From: SURF-55 sp040755195
GTDB lineage: Bacteria > Bacillota > Desulfotomaculia > Desulfotomaculales > Ammonificaceae
NCBI GenBank assembly: GCA_040755195.1
Contig: JBFMBL010000002.1
Location: forward strand, 1-64,000
DNA length: 64,000 bases
Direction of reading: 5' to 3'
A program made the position numbers and the translations under genes. A model generated the notes under the pieces. It worked only from the letters and a program-made list of their open reading frames with translations. It made no database searches and was not told the DNA's origin. Positions 9,131-17,457 of this stretch are shown piece by piece (positions within the stretch are counted from its first letter, which is position 1; every line of letters begins with the position of its first letter).

Positions 9131-9823
9131 TTGGAATTGGCTCAAGAAAGCTCATCGGTCATAAGGCGATTGGTTTCCGTTGTAACCGAGCCGGTTGCCG
9201 TTTTTAAAGCAATTGTGGACCAGCCGCAATTCATGCGCCCGGCGCTCGTGCTCTGCGCCTTAAACATCCTCATGGCCGTAGTCCTGCTGCCCAAGATCAG
9301 AGCAGCAACGATGTGGATGATCGAAAACGGCGCCCTTATGATTCCGTCCAGCGAACTGGGACGAATAAAGGAATTACTGCCCGTTACCATACCTTTAGCG
9401 GCCCTTTTCGGCGCCGCCCTGTTTCCCATAGTCGTCTGGTTGCTGGTCGCCCTGTTGTTGAGGCTCTTCGGCTCATTGCGAAAAACCGTAATTCCGTTCG
9501 AAAGCGTTCTTACCATCGCCGTGTACGGTTACGTGCCGATCCTGCTCGGTAACGTCGTCAGTACGGGCATCGCGCTGTCTTCCCCGGTGGAAAACTTTCA
9601 CCGGACGACCGTAAACCTTGCTATGTTCCTCCCTTACTCAAAAACACTCGCGTATACCTTTCTTGCGCGTTGTAGCGTCTTCACCTTATGGAGCCTGGCG
9701 CTGTGGAGCATCGGCGGCGCGGTGGCATTCAAAGCCCGGTCCCGTTACGTGGCGGTCTATCTTTTTGCGTTGTGGCTCCTCTATACCCTTTTGTCCTCGC
9801 TAGCCCTGTTAAGCCGGCCTTAA
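9131..9823 (+). CDS. Yip1-domain membrane protein
   Basis: A 230-residue protein with about five hydrophobic segments and a Yip1/YIP-like layout. A soluble N-terminal stretch (VVTEPVAVFKAIVDQP) is followed by helices and a central TIAVYGYVPILLGNVVSTGIA motif. It is clearly paralogous to the protein at 58435-59142, which has LTSPGKAFKEIAAEP and AVYGYLPVVLGGLIATPIT. Bacterial Yip1 proteins have no settled function. TTG 9137 has better ribosome-site spacing (9 nt) than TTG 9131 (3 nt), so two residues are uncertain. Confidence 0.8.
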   Translation: MELAQESSSVIRRLVSVVTEPVAVFKAIVDQPQFMRPALVLCALNILMAVVLLPKIRAATMWMIENGALMIPSSELGRIKELLPVTIPLAALFGAALFPIVVWLLVALLLRLFGSLRKTVIPFESVLTIAVYGYVPILLGNVVSTGIALSSPVENFHRTTVNLAMFLPYSKTLAYTFLARCSVFTLWSLALWSIGGAVAFKARSRYVAVYLFALWLLYTLLSSLALLSRP

Positions 9824-9877
9824 AATATTAAAGCCGGCGTTGTACCGGCAATTCTGCGATTTATGATAATGGAAAGC

Positions 9878-9898
9878 CCGGGCTTGCCCGGTTTTTTT
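9878..9898. terminator. Terminator between convergent genes
   Basis: A short stem (CCGGG / CCCGG, loop CTTG) is followed by seven T residues. It directly abuts the 3' end of the convergent minus-strand gene at 9897, so its T-tract fits the Yip1 gene. Confidence 0.65.
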
Positions 9899-10247
9899 AT
9901 GCTTCCACCGTGTAGCGGATGTCGCAAACACCTGCGGGACAGTATCTTTCAGTAACGTGCGCATCAAACTCCTCGTCGTAGTCGGCAAGAGCTTCCGTAA
10001 CAATGCTCGCGCCGATTCGCCCCACGCCGCACGCGGCCTCCTTGTAAGCCTCCCCGGCAAGCATCTTCAGCGTCTCACAAAGCTCCGCCCCGCCTTCGCT
10101 CCTGCCGATTGCGCGCAGAACCTTCTGCGCTTCTTGCAGCTGATTTAAGCAAACAGGGCATTCATCGCAGGCTTCCCGCAAAACCAGAGCCAGATGATAT
10201 CCCGTCAACTCAACGATGCAACGTGGAACAGCGCCTCCAGAACACAT
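9897..10247 (-). CDS. Stand-alone NuoF-like 4Fe-4S (F51) domain protein
   Basis: A small protein of about 116 residues resembling only the C-terminal iron-sulfur domain of NADH-dehydrogenase subunit NuoF/HydB. It has CDECPVC, a fourth Cys in ACGVGRIG and the closing RYCPAGVC, in the family's order and spacing. The FMN/NADH and SLBB domains are absent. ATG 10247 is chosen because TGGAGGT lies 7-8 nt upstream; the in-frame GTG 10262 overlaps that site. It is the last gene of the heme operon, 70 bp after hemL, which suggests an electron-transfer role in tetrapyrrole synthesis, perhaps with the radical SAM enzyme. That role is inferred from position only. Confidence 0.7.
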   Translation of the reverse strand: MCSGGAVPRCIVELTGYHLALVLREACDECPVCLNQLQEAQKVLRAIGRSEGGAELCETLKMLAGEAYKEAACGVGRIGASIVTEALADYDEEFDAHVTERYCPAGVCDIRYTVEA

Positions 10248-10317
10248 ACGAAAGACCTCCACTGATTTTGAATTTTATACTGGCCGGGGCCCCACATTGC
10301 CGCCCCGTGACTGAATA

Positions 10318-11607
10318 TCAGGCAATACTGCGAAAACAGCGGGCTGCCGCGTCAACCGTCTCGTCAATATCGGCAGGTGTATGCGCCAGCGATACAAAAA
10401 GCGCCTCAAACTGGGAGGGCGGCAGGTAAACCCCCGCCTTGAGCATTTCGCGGAAAAAGGCCGCGAATTTTTCCGTGTCCGCACCGGTAGCGCTCGCATA
10501 GTCCGAAACCGGACCCGGTGTTAAGAACATGGTCAGCAAGGAGCCAACCCGGTTGATCGCCGCCGGAACCCCCGCTTCCGCCGCCGCCTTCTGCAGACCG
10601 GCAGCCAGCCTGGCGGCTAAAACATCCAGCCGGTCGTAAGTCCCGGGCTTATTAAGGAAATCGAGGGTGGCTATCCCGGCCGCCATCGCCAGCGGGTTGC
10701 CGGAGAGAGTGCCGGCCTGGTAAACCGGCCCCTCGGGCGCAACCATTTCCATTATCTTTTTCCCGCCGCCGTAAGCCCCGACCGGCAGACCGCCGCCGAT
10801 AATCTTGCCCAGGCAGGTAAGGTCCGGGTAAACCCCGTAAAGCTCCTGCGCCCCGCTGTAACCCACCCGGAAGCCGGTTATCACCTCGTCGAAGATCAGC
10901 AGCGCACCGTACTCCGAGCACAGCGCCCGCAAGCCGGGCAGAAAGCCTGCCGCCGGCGGCACCACGCCCATATTTCCTGCAACGGGTTCGACGATTACCG
11001 CAGCGATGTTCTCACCCTCGCGCTTAAAAATCTCGCGCACGGTATCCAGATTGTTGTAAGGAGCAATCACGGTGTCTTGCGCCACGGCCGGAGGAATCCC
11101 CGGACTGGTAGGCACCCCGAGCGTAAGCGCCCCGGAACCGGCTTTGATTAAAAAGGAGTCACCGTGGCCGTGGTAGCAGCCTTCAAATTTTACGATCTTA
11201 GAGCGCCCGGTATAAGCCCGTGCCAGGCGTACGGCACTCATTGTCGCCTCCGTCCCGGAATTGACGAGACGAACCATTTCAACCGCCGGAAGCGCCGCTA
11301 CTATTCTTCTTGCCAGTTCAACCTCCAACTCCGTGGGCGCGCCGTAGCTGGTACCGTTACCGGCCGCATCACAAACGGCCTGGACCACTGCGGGGTGAGC
11401 GTGCCCCAGAATAAGCGGTCCCCAGGAACAAACGTAGTCGATATAAGTGTTACCGTCGGCGTCTTGAAGCCGCGCCCCGGCTGCTTTCTTGATAAAAACC
11501 GGATCCCGTCCTACCGACTTGAAAGCCCGGACCGGGCTGTTAACCCCGCCCGGCAAATAATCCCTGGCTTTGGCGAACAGATGGTCCGAACGGTCAAACC
11601 GCATCAT
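10318..11607 (-). CDS. hemL: Glutamate-1-semialdehyde 2,1-aminomutase
   Basis: PLP enzyme converting glutamate-1-semialdehyde to 5-aminolevulinate. It has the N-terminal LPGGVNSPVRAFKSVG, LIFDEVITGFRVGYSGAQ and the PLP-lysine region CLGKIIGGGLPVGAYGG. Length is about 429 residues, normal for the family. Tandem ATGs at 11607/11604 follow GAGGGG; the upstream in-frame TTG 11622 is less likely. The start overlaps the ahbB 3' end by about 14 nt, so it is translationally coupled to that gene. Confidence 0.97.
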   Translation of the reverse strand: MMRFDRSDHLFAKARDYLPGGVNSPVRAFKSVGRDPVFIKKAAGARLQDADGNTYIDYVCSWGPLILGHAHPAVVQAVCDAAGNGTSYGAPTELEVELARRIVAALPAVEMVRLVNSGTEATMSAVRLARAYTGRSKIVKFEGCYHGHGDSFLIKAGSGALTLGVPTSPGIPPAVAQDTVIAPYNNLDTVREIFKREGENIAAVIVEPVAGNMGVVPPAAGFLPGLRALCSEYGALLIFDEVITGFRVGYSGAQELYGVYPDLTCLGKIIGGGLPVGAYGGGKKIMEMVAPEGPVYQAGTLSGNPLAMAAGIATLDFLNKPGTYDRLDVLAARLAAGLQKAAAEAGVPAAINRVGSLLTMFLTPGPVSDYASATGADTEKFAAFFREMLKAGVYLPPSQFEALFVSLAHTPADIDETVDAAARCFRSIA

Positions 11608-12082
11608 CTTCCCCTCTTTCAATAAAATATTGCGGGTTTGAGCGTTTCAATTCCGCTGTACTGAAAAGCACCCGGTAATCCGCAACCCCCACCGCTTCGC
11701 TGAGCCTTGCCGCAATCGCAAGACACTCCTCGCGGTACGGGCGGTGCACAACGACATAAAGATTGTACGGCCAGTCACGGGTGGTTTCACGTTCGTAGCA
11801 GTGAGTCACTTCGGGGAAGGAGGCCAGTTTGTTTCCCACCTCATCCAACCGCTCCGGCGGCACCTTCCAGACTATCATGGCGTTGGCCGTAAAGCCGACG
11901 TTCTGATGCCTCAAGGCCACGCTCAGGCGCCGGACAATCCCCTTGTCCATGAAATCCTTAACCCGCGCGATTACTTCATCTTCGGTTATTCCCAGGCGCT
12001 CGCCGATCACCGCGAACGGCCGGGGCTCTATCGGAAAGTTTTCACCCAGTTCCAATATCAGGCGCTCTTCCACCTCGGTCAC
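11594..12082 (-). CDS. ahbB: Siroheme decarboxylase subunit (AhbB-like, Lrp/AsnC fold)
   Basis: A 162-residue protein with an N-terminal winged-helix region and a C-terminal Lrp-type domain. FPEVTHCYERETTRDWPYNLYVVVH is the segment typical of the beta-type siroheme decarboxylase subunit. With AhbA it decarboxylates the acetate side chains of siroheme to give 12,18-didecarboxysiroheme. GTG 12082 follows GGAGGGG. Assignment as AhbB rather than AhbA rests on the WPYNLY motif and gene order. A plain transcription factor is unlikely, given the heme operon context. Confidence 0.88.
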   Translation of the reverse strand: MTEVEERLILELGENFPIEPRPFAVIGERLGITEDEVIARVKDFMDKGIVRRLSVALRHQNVGFTANAMIVWKVPPERLDEVGNKLASFPEVTHCYERETTRDWPYNLYVVVHRPYREECLAIAARLSEAVGVADYRVLFSTAELKRSNPQYFIERGEDDAV

Positions 12083-12138
12083 GTTTTCCCCTCCAAGACC
12101 GGTAATAATACTCCGATTCTATAAAACCGCTCCAATGC

Positions 12139-12624
12139 TTAGGGTTTTGCGGCGCCTTCCAAATCAAATTTGACGCGGATCTTAAAGATCCGGCGCGCAG
12201 AAAGGTTGATAAGTTCCGGAATTCCCGTCTTGTTCTTTATCGCCGCAAGTATATCGTTGATCCTGTCCACGGACGGGGCCAGAATGGTAAACCAGACGTT
12301 GTATTCGTATTCTCGAACGTAGTTGTGCGTTATCTCGGGGAAGGAGTTTATCACCTCTGCAACCTCGGGGATGCGCTCTCCGGGAACTTTCATCGCGCAC
12401 AGCGTCCCGGTGTAACCGATCTTCCGGGAATCGATAATCGCTCCGAGGCGCCGGATCGCCCCTTCTTCCTTGAGCCGCCTGAGTTCGGCGATCACATCGC
12501 TTTCGGTCGATCCGAGTCTTTCCGCCACTTCTTTAAAAGGCCGCGCCACAGGCAAGAAACCCTCCTGCATCGCCGCCAGCAACTGCCGCTCCGCCTCGGT
12601 CAGTTCTTTATCTTGAACCGCCAA
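12139..12624 (-). CDS. ahbA: Siroheme decarboxylase subunit (AhbA-like, Lrp/AsnC fold)
   Basis: Paralogue of the next gene. It has a winged-helix part (RPFKEVAERLGSTESDVIAEL) and a C-terminal segment FPEITHNYVREYEYNVWFTI, typical of the alpha subunit. It acts with AhbB in the siroheme branch to heme. TTG 12624 is favoured because GGAGGAGGGGG directly precedes it and lies inside the longer in-frame ORF that begins at 12645. A heptamer array fills the gap to the upstream radical SAM gene. Confidence 0.88.
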   Translation of the reverse strand: MAVQDKELTEAERQLLAAMQEGFLPVARPFKEVAERLGSTESDVIAELRRLKEEGAIRRLGAIIDSRKIGYTGTLCAMKVPGERIPEVAEVINSFPEITHNYVREYEYNVWFTILAPSVDRINDILAAIKNKTGIPELINLSARRIFKIRVKFDLEGAAKP

Positions 12625-12646
12625 TTGCCCCCTCCTCCCTATCAAG

Positions 12647-12720
12647 GTTCTACGTTCTACGTTCTACGTTCTACGTTCTACGTTCGACGTTCTACGTTCG
12701 ACGTTCTACGTTCGACGTTC
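12647..12720. repeat. Tandem heptamer array (10 units of GTTCTAC/GTTCGAC)
   Basis: Ten perfect head-to-tail 7-bp units run from 12647 to 12716: five GTTCTAC, then GTTCGAC alternating with GTTCTAC. A partial GTTC ends the array. It fills the gap between ahbA and the radical SAM gene inside an operon. With 7 bp and no spacers it is not CRISPR. Related heptamers occur elsewhere in the window. Confidence 0.95.
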
Positions 12721-12735
12721 AAAATAGGCTCTCCG

Positions 12736-13740
12736 TCAGTTGGACCGCTGAACCTGGCTTTTCCCTCCATAAAGGCACCAGGGTTCTTCGCCCATGTAAT
12801 CGCCGTAATAAAATTTGGCCCTTGCGCGGCAGCCGCCACAGACATCCTCGTATTCACAACTGCCGCACTTGCCGGTGTACCGGCGCGTACGCAGGTGTTT
12901 AAAAAACTCGGCATCGCGCCAGATTTCTGAAAACGGCGTTTCACGGACGTTCCCCGCGGAAACGTCGAGATACGCGCAGGCCTGGACCACACCCACCGGG
13001 TTGATCAGGCAATAGGAGAGCCCCGCCAGGCAGCCCCGCGTGAACCGCATATCGACGCCCATCTGCTTGGCGATCCTCAGAAAATGCGGCGCGCAAGTAG
13101 GTTTTATCTCTATCGGCACCTGCTTTTGTTTTTGAAGGAGCCGGCGCAGGAGCCGCTCGTATTGGTCGGCCTTGATGGAAGCCTCCGCTATTTCCACCGC
13201 GCGGCCGGTCGGCACCAGGAAAAAAACGTGGTGCCCCTGTGCCCCGATTCCCACGGAAAAATCCGTAAGCTTTTCTATCTCGTCATAGTTGAAGTCCATC
13301 ACCGTCGTATGGACTTGAAAACGAAGCCCGGCTTCCCGGCAGGCCCGCATACCTTCAACCGCTGCGTCCCAGGAACCGGGTACGCCGCGCAGCTCATCGT
13401 GCAGCTTTTTGTCCATGCTGTCAAGGCTGATGCCGGCCGCCATTACCCCGGCCTCCACCAGCCGCTTGGCCACCTCAGGCGTGATTACGGTTCCGTTCGT
13501 ACCCAGAACCGGCCGCAGGCCTTTTTCGCGGGCGTGGGCCACCAGCTCAAAGAGGTCGGGCCGCATGATAGGCTCCCCGCCCGAGAAAATCATTATCTTA
13601 AACCCGGACCGGGCGATCTCGTCAATGAGCACGCGGCCTTCTTCCGTCGTCAGCTCGTCGGATTTCTTCGCCCCCGCGTCACGGTAACAGTGAGCACATT
13701 TAAGGTTGCACTCGTTAGTTGCGTTCCAAGATACGATCAT
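12736..13740 (-). CDS. Heme-biosynthesis radical SAM protein (AhbC/AhbD, NirJ2-like)
   Basis: A 334-residue radical SAM enzyme. The N-terminal cluster motif CNLKCAHC has Cys 11, 15 and 18, FSGGEPIMRPDL is the SAM-binding GGE region, and C-terminal cysteines (ACAYLD and CGSCEYEDVCGGC) suggest an auxiliary Fe-S cluster. In the alternative heme pathway AhbC removes propionate-derived acetate groups and AhbD oxidatively decarboxylates Fe-coproporphyrin III to heme. The compact N-terminus (MIVSWNATNECN) resembles the NirJ2 subfamily, so AhbD-like activity is my slight preference. Only one such enzyme is in the window; the partner must be elsewhere or this one has a broader role. Confidence 0.85.
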   Translation of the reverse strand: MIVSWNATNECNLKCAHCYRDAGAKKSDELTTEEGRVLIDEIARSGFKIMIFSGGEPIMRPDLFELVAHAREKGLRPVLGTNGTVITPEVAKRLVEAGVMAAGISLDSMDKKLHDELRGVPGSWDAAVEGMRACREAGLRFQVHTTVMDFNYDEIEKLTDFSVGIGAQGHHVFFLVPTGRAVEIAEASIKADQYERLLRRLLQKQKQVPIEIKPTCAPHFLRIAKQMGVDMRFTRGCLAGLSYCLINPVGVVQACAYLDVSAGNVRETPFSEIWRDAEFFKHLRTRRYTGKCGSCEYEDVCGGCRARAKFYYGDYMGEEPWCLYGGKSQVQRSN

Positions 13741-13763
13741 TGTTTCGCTTCCCTTCTAAATAG

Positions 13764-13780
13764 GTCCGACGTCCGATGTC
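13764..13780. repeat. Short heptamer repeat (GTCCGAC-type)
   Basis: Two to three degenerate units (GTCCGAC GTCCGAT GTC) lie in the 47-bp gap between hemB and the radical SAM gene. It belongs to the same heptamer family as 12647 and 14785. Confidence 0.7.
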
Positions 13781-13787
13781 TATAACA

Positions 13788-14762
13788 TTATTCCTTCAGC
13801 CACCGCGCCACGTCCTTGGCAAAATAAGTCAGGATGATATCCGCGCCGGCGCGTTTGATGGCGGTTAACATCTCCAGCACCACCGCCCGTTCGTCGATCC
13901 AGCCCTGCGCTGCCGCGGCCTTGACCAGCGAATACTCGCCGCTTACGTTATAGGCCGCCACGGGGCGGCCGAATTTTTTCTTAACCCTGTAAATCACGTC
14001 GAGATAAGCGAGCGCAGGTTTCACCATTACTATATCGGCGCCTTCTTCCAGGTCGAAAGCCACCTCTACCAGGGCCTCCGCGGCATTGGAGGGGTCCATC
14101 TGGTAGCTTCGCCGGTCGCCGAACTGTGGACGTGAGTCGGCAGCCTCCCGGAAAGGACCGTAAAAAGCGGAGGCATACTTGGCGCTGTACGCCATTATCG
14201 CCGCATCCGCGTAACCGGCGGCGTCAAGCGCCTGCCTGATGGCGCCGACCCTGCCGTCCATCATGTCCGAAGGCGCTATTATATCAGCTCCCGCACGGGC
14301 GTGGGAAACCGCGGTACGGGCCAATATTTCCAGGGTAGGGTCGTTCAGAATCCGGCCGTCCTTTACCACGCCGCAATGCCCGTCACCGGTATAGGCGCAA
14401 AGACACAGGTCGGTAGCTACCAGCAAGCCGGGAAAGCGCTCCTTTATCGCCTTTATCGCCCGCTGGACAACGCCGTTCTCGTCCCAGGCGCCGGAAGCGG
14501 CATCGTCTTTGACGTCGGGAACGCCGAAGATAATTATGGCAGGTATTCCGGCATCCACCGCCTCTTCAACCTCGCCCAGGAGGGTGTCCACCGAAAAGCG
14601 TTTTATTCCCGGCATCGCTTCAACCGGGATCACCACACCGCTCCCCTCCGCGACGAAAACCGGATAAACCAGGTCCCCGACATCAAGCTGCGTTTCCCGG
14701 ACGAGCCGCCGCATCTCCTCGCTTACGCGCAACCTGCGCAGGCGGGTTACCGGAAAGCCCAA
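13788..14762 (-). CDS. hemB: Porphobilinogen synthase (5-aminolevulinate dehydratase)
   Basis: A 324-residue HemB that condenses two 5-aminolevulinate molecules to porphobilinogen. The cysteine-bearing metal motif DLCLCAYTGDGHCG points to a zinc-type enzyme. The two Schiff-base lysines lie in MAYSAKYASAFYGPFR and VMVKPALAYLD. TTG 14762 is preceded by AAAGGAGGT at 7 nt, a good start. Central gene of the minus-strand tetrapyrrole operon. Confidence 0.97.
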   Translation of the reverse strand: MGFPVTRLRRLRVSEEMRRLVRETQLDVGDLVYPVFVAEGSGVVIPVEAMPGIKRFSVDTLLGEVEEAVDAGIPAIIIFGVPDVKDDAASGAWDENGVVQRAIKAIKERFPGLLVATDLCLCAYTGDGHCGVVKDGRILNDPTLEILARTAVSHARAGADIIAPSDMMDGRVGAIRQALDAAGYADAAIMAYSAKYASAFYGPFREAADSRPQFGDRRSYQMDPSNAAEALVEVAFDLEEGADIVMVKPALAYLDVIYRVKKKFGRPVAAYNVSGEYSLVKAAAAQGWIDERAVVLEMLTAIKRAGADIILTYFAKDVARWLKE

Positions 14763-14784
14763 TTTAAAAACCTCCTTTGTTAAG

Positions 14785-14938
14785 GTCCAACGTCCGACGT
14801 CCGAAGTCCGACGTGTTCTGCGTTCTGCGTTCTGCGTTTAAGCTTAACCTGACAGATCTTTCGGGTCCGTTCAAAGTTCAACACTAAAAATCAGGCTGAC
14901 AGGTAATCAGAGTCTGTTAACGTCCGACGTCCGACGTT
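14785..14938. repeat. Heptamer repeat blocks between cobA-hemD and hemB
   Basis: Block 1 (14785-14835) has four GTCC-type heptamers (GTCCAAC, GTCCGAC, GTCCGAA, GTCCGAC), a 2-nt slip, then three GTTCTGC units. Block 2 (14922-14935) has two GTCCGAC units flanked by TTAAC and GTTAA. The two unit sequences placed side by side suggest successive expansion of different 7-mers. Confidence 0.85.
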
Positions 14939-14973
14939 AAAAACCGTAAGACTTCAGACATATGACTCAGGAC

Positions 14974-16518
14974 TTATTCTCGTAACCCGTAACTTTTTTC
15001 AGATTTCATCCTTGTAAAAAACTCTACAAGCGCCTCAACCAGCCCGGGGATGGTATAGCGGTTCGCCTGAACGTCCACCTTCAGGCCCGCCTTGCGGGCG
15101 GTATTGCTGGTTACCGGCCCGATGGAGGCTACCGCCGTTTTCCCCAGAAGCCCGGGAGCATCGGAACCCAGCGCCGCAACGAAGTTCGTTACGGTTGAAG
15201 AACTCGTAAAGGTAACCGCATCCACGGCGCCGCTAACCAGCATCTCGCGTAATAAACCCGCGCTGCGGCGTTCCGGCGCTGTCCGGTAAGCGGCGACGTT
15301 GTTTACGAAATATCCCGCCCTCGCCAGCGCCCGCGGCAGGGAATCCGGCGCGATGTCCGCCCGCGGCAGAAGCACCCGCGCCCCGGCCCGCATCCGCTCT
15401 TTAAGGCCGTCCGCCACGGCCTCCGCCTTGAACTCCTCGGGCATGTACTCGACCACCAGCCCCCGGTCTTCGAGAGCCGCCCGCGTACCGGGTCCGATAG
15501 CCGCAATATGCGCCCGGCTGAAAGCGCGGATGTCGCAGCCCAGTTCCCTCAGGCGTCTATAAAACATGCTTACCCCGTTTACCGAGGTAAAGATCACCCA
15601 GTCGTACGTTCCCGCTTCCCGGACGGCGGCGTCAAGCCCTTCCCAATCTTCGGGCGGCTCAATCCTGATCGTCGGAAACTCAAAAGCCTCGCCGCCAAGG
15701 GCCGAAATCGCTTCGGACAACACGCTGGCCTGCTCCCGCGATCTGGTGACCACAATTCGCCGCCCGAAAAGCGGCCCTTGTTCAAACCAGGCCAGGTCAT
15801 CCCGCAGAGAAACCACCTTCCCGGCAACCACCACCGCCGGGTTGGTAAGACCCGCCGCCTCCACTCCGGCGGTTATATCATCCAGGGTCCCGGTTACCGT
15901 GCGCTGTTTCGCCGTCGTCCCCCACTGGATCACCGCCACCGGCGTCTCTCCCGGAAGCCCCGCTTCTTTCAAGCGCTTCATGATATTTGGGAGATGCGCC
16001 ATGCCCATTAAAAAGATCAAGGTCCCGCTTCCGGCTATTTTATCCCAATCAATGGCCGAATCGTTCTTGTTGGGGTCCTCATTGCCCGTTATCACCGCAA
16101 AACTTGAGGTAAAGTCTCTATGGGTAACCGGAATGCCGGCATAGGCCGGCGCCGCCACCGCCGCGGTGACGCCGGGGACCACTTCAAAAGCGAGCCCCGC
16201 GCGCTTCAAGGCCTCCGCCTCTTCGCCGCCGCGGCCGAAAACAAAGGGGTCGCCGCCCTTAAGCCTTGCGACAATCTTCCCGTCCCCCGCCTTTTCGACC
16301 AGAAGCGCATTTATTTCATCCTGTTTCAAGGCGTGACGCTCGGGAGACTTACCCGCATAGATGATTTCCGCGTCCGCCCGTGCGTACCCGAGCAAGCGCG
16401 GATTAACCAGTCGGTCGTATACTACCACATCGGCCGATGACAGGCACCTTATTCCCTTTTGTGTAATCAGGCCCGGGTCGCCGGGTCCCGCACCCACTAA
16501 ATATACTTTTCCCGCCAT
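14974..16518 (-). CDS. cobA: CobA-HemD fusion: uroporphyrinogen-III methyltransferase/synthase
   Basis: A 514-residue fusion. Residues 1-245 are a SUMT (KVYLVGAGPGDPGLIT, VVYDRLV, ARLKGGDPFVFGRGGEEAE), which methylates uroporphyrinogen III to precorrin-2. Residues about 250-505 are uroporphyrinogen-III synthase (RIVVTRSREQASVLSEAI, DWVIFTSVNGVSMFYRRL, FTSSSTVTNFVAAL). Such fusions are common in Firmicutes using the siroheme route. Start ATG 16518 shares one base with the hemC stop (TAATG), so the pair is coupled. Confidence 0.96.
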   Translation of the reverse strand: MAGKVYLVGAGPGDPGLITQKGIRCLSSADVVVYDRLVNPRLLGYARADAEIIYAGKSPERHALKQDEINALLVEKAGDGKIVARLKGGDPFVFGRGGEEAEALKRAGLAFEVVPGVTAAVAAPAYAGIPVTHRDFTSSFAVITGNEDPNKNDSAIDWDKIAGSGTLIFLMGMAHLPNIMKRLKEAGLPGETPVAVIQWGTTAKQRTVTGTLDDITAGVEAAGLTNPAVVVAGKVVSLRDDLAWFEQGPLFGRRIVVTRSREQASVLSEAISALGGEAFEFPTIRIEPPEDWEGLDAAVREAGTYDWVIFTSVNGVSMFYRRLRELGCDIRAFSRAHIAAIGPGTRAALEDRGLVVEYMPEEFKAEAVADGLKERMRAGARVLLPRADIAPDSLPRALARAGYFVNNVAAYRTAPERRSAGLLREMLVSGAVDAVTFTSSSTVTNFVAALGSDAPGLLGKTAVASIGPVTSNTARKAGLKVDVQANRYTIPGLVEALVEFFTRMKSEKSYGLRE

Positions 16519-17453
16519 TATTGTAACTTCTCCCCACGGATCGACTCCAAAATTTCTCTGGCCCCCATACCCAGCAGTTTCTCCGCCAGCCGTACCCCAA
16601 CCTCTTCGGCGTGGAAGATCGAGCCGCTTTCCTGCGCCCGGACAAGCCGTTGACCGTTAAGGTCGGCCACTATCCCCTCAATGGTCAGTTCCTCGTCTGC
16701 GGTGGAAGCAAGGGCGCCGATCGGAACCTGACAGCCTCCCTCGAGACGGCGCATCAACGCCCGCTCGGCAAGGATCTGCGCCTTGCTGTCCGCGTCGTCC
16801 AGAACCCCCACAATCCGGGTTATTTCCGGGTCTTCAGCCCGGATTTCTATCCCTATCGCACCCTGGCCCACCGCGGGCAAACAAACACTGTACGGAAGGC
16901 GCTGGGTTATATGACCTTCCATGCCCAAACGAACAAGGCCGGCCCATGCCAGCACGATAGCGTCAAAATCACCGGCTTTCAGTTTATTAAGGCGGGTGTT
17001 GAGGTTGCCGCGGACGGGAAGTATCCTAAGGTCCGGGCGGTAGTTTTTCAACTGCGCCTGCCGCCGCAGGCTCGACGTTCCCACCCTCGCTCCCGGCGGC
17101 AGGGCGTCGAGCACCGTCCCCGAAGTGGAAACCATAACGTCACCCGGATACTCCCGCTCCAAAACCGCGCCGATAACCAGACCCTCCGGCAAAAGCGTAG
17201 GAACGTCCTTCATGCTGTGGACGGCAAAGTCAATCTTTCTATTCAGGAGAGCAATCTCTAATTCCTTTGTAAAAAGCCCCTTATCCCCAATTTTTGCCAA
17301 GGCGACATCAAGTATCTTATCCCCGGTTGTTTTAATTGTCTCTATCTTGAACCTGTATTCCGGCCAACTGCGCTTCAGCGCGTCCACCACGATGCCGGTT
17401 TGTTCAAGAGCCAGCGCACTCCCCCGTGTCCCGACAACAATCTGGCGCCCCAC
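16518..17453 (-). CDS. hemC: Porphobilinogen deaminase (hydroxymethylbilane synthase)
   Basis: Polymerises four porphobilinogens to hydroxymethylbilane. GTG 17453, four bases after the hemA stop, gives 311 residues. In that numbering the dipyrromethane-binding Cys is C241 (LEGGCQVPIGA), matching E. coli C242. Other marks are VGTRGSALALEQT, HSMKDVPTLLPEGL and GTSSLRRQAQL. A longer in-frame ORF starts at 17507 inside hemA but is not needed. Confidence 0.96.
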   Translation of the reverse strand: MGRQIVVGTRGSALALEQTGIVVDALKRSWPEYRFKIETIKTTGDKILDVALAKIGDKGLFTKELEIALLNRKIDFAVHSMKDVPTLLPEGLVIGAVLEREYPGDVMVSTSGTVLDALPPGARVGTSSLRRQAQLKNYRPDLRILPVRGNLNTRLNKLKAGDFDAIVLAWAGLVRLGMEGHITQRLPYSVCLPAVGQGAIGIEIRAEDPEITRIVGVLDDADSKAQILAERALMRRLEGGCQVPIGALASTADEELTIEGIVADLNGQRLVRAQESGSIFHAEEVGVRLAEKLLGMGAREILESIRGEKLQ

Positions 17454-17457
17454 TTTT

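Noticed and set aside
12647..12720. CRISPR-like tandem repeat
   Set aside because: Units are 7 bp with no spacers and no cas genes are near; it is a simple heptamer array.
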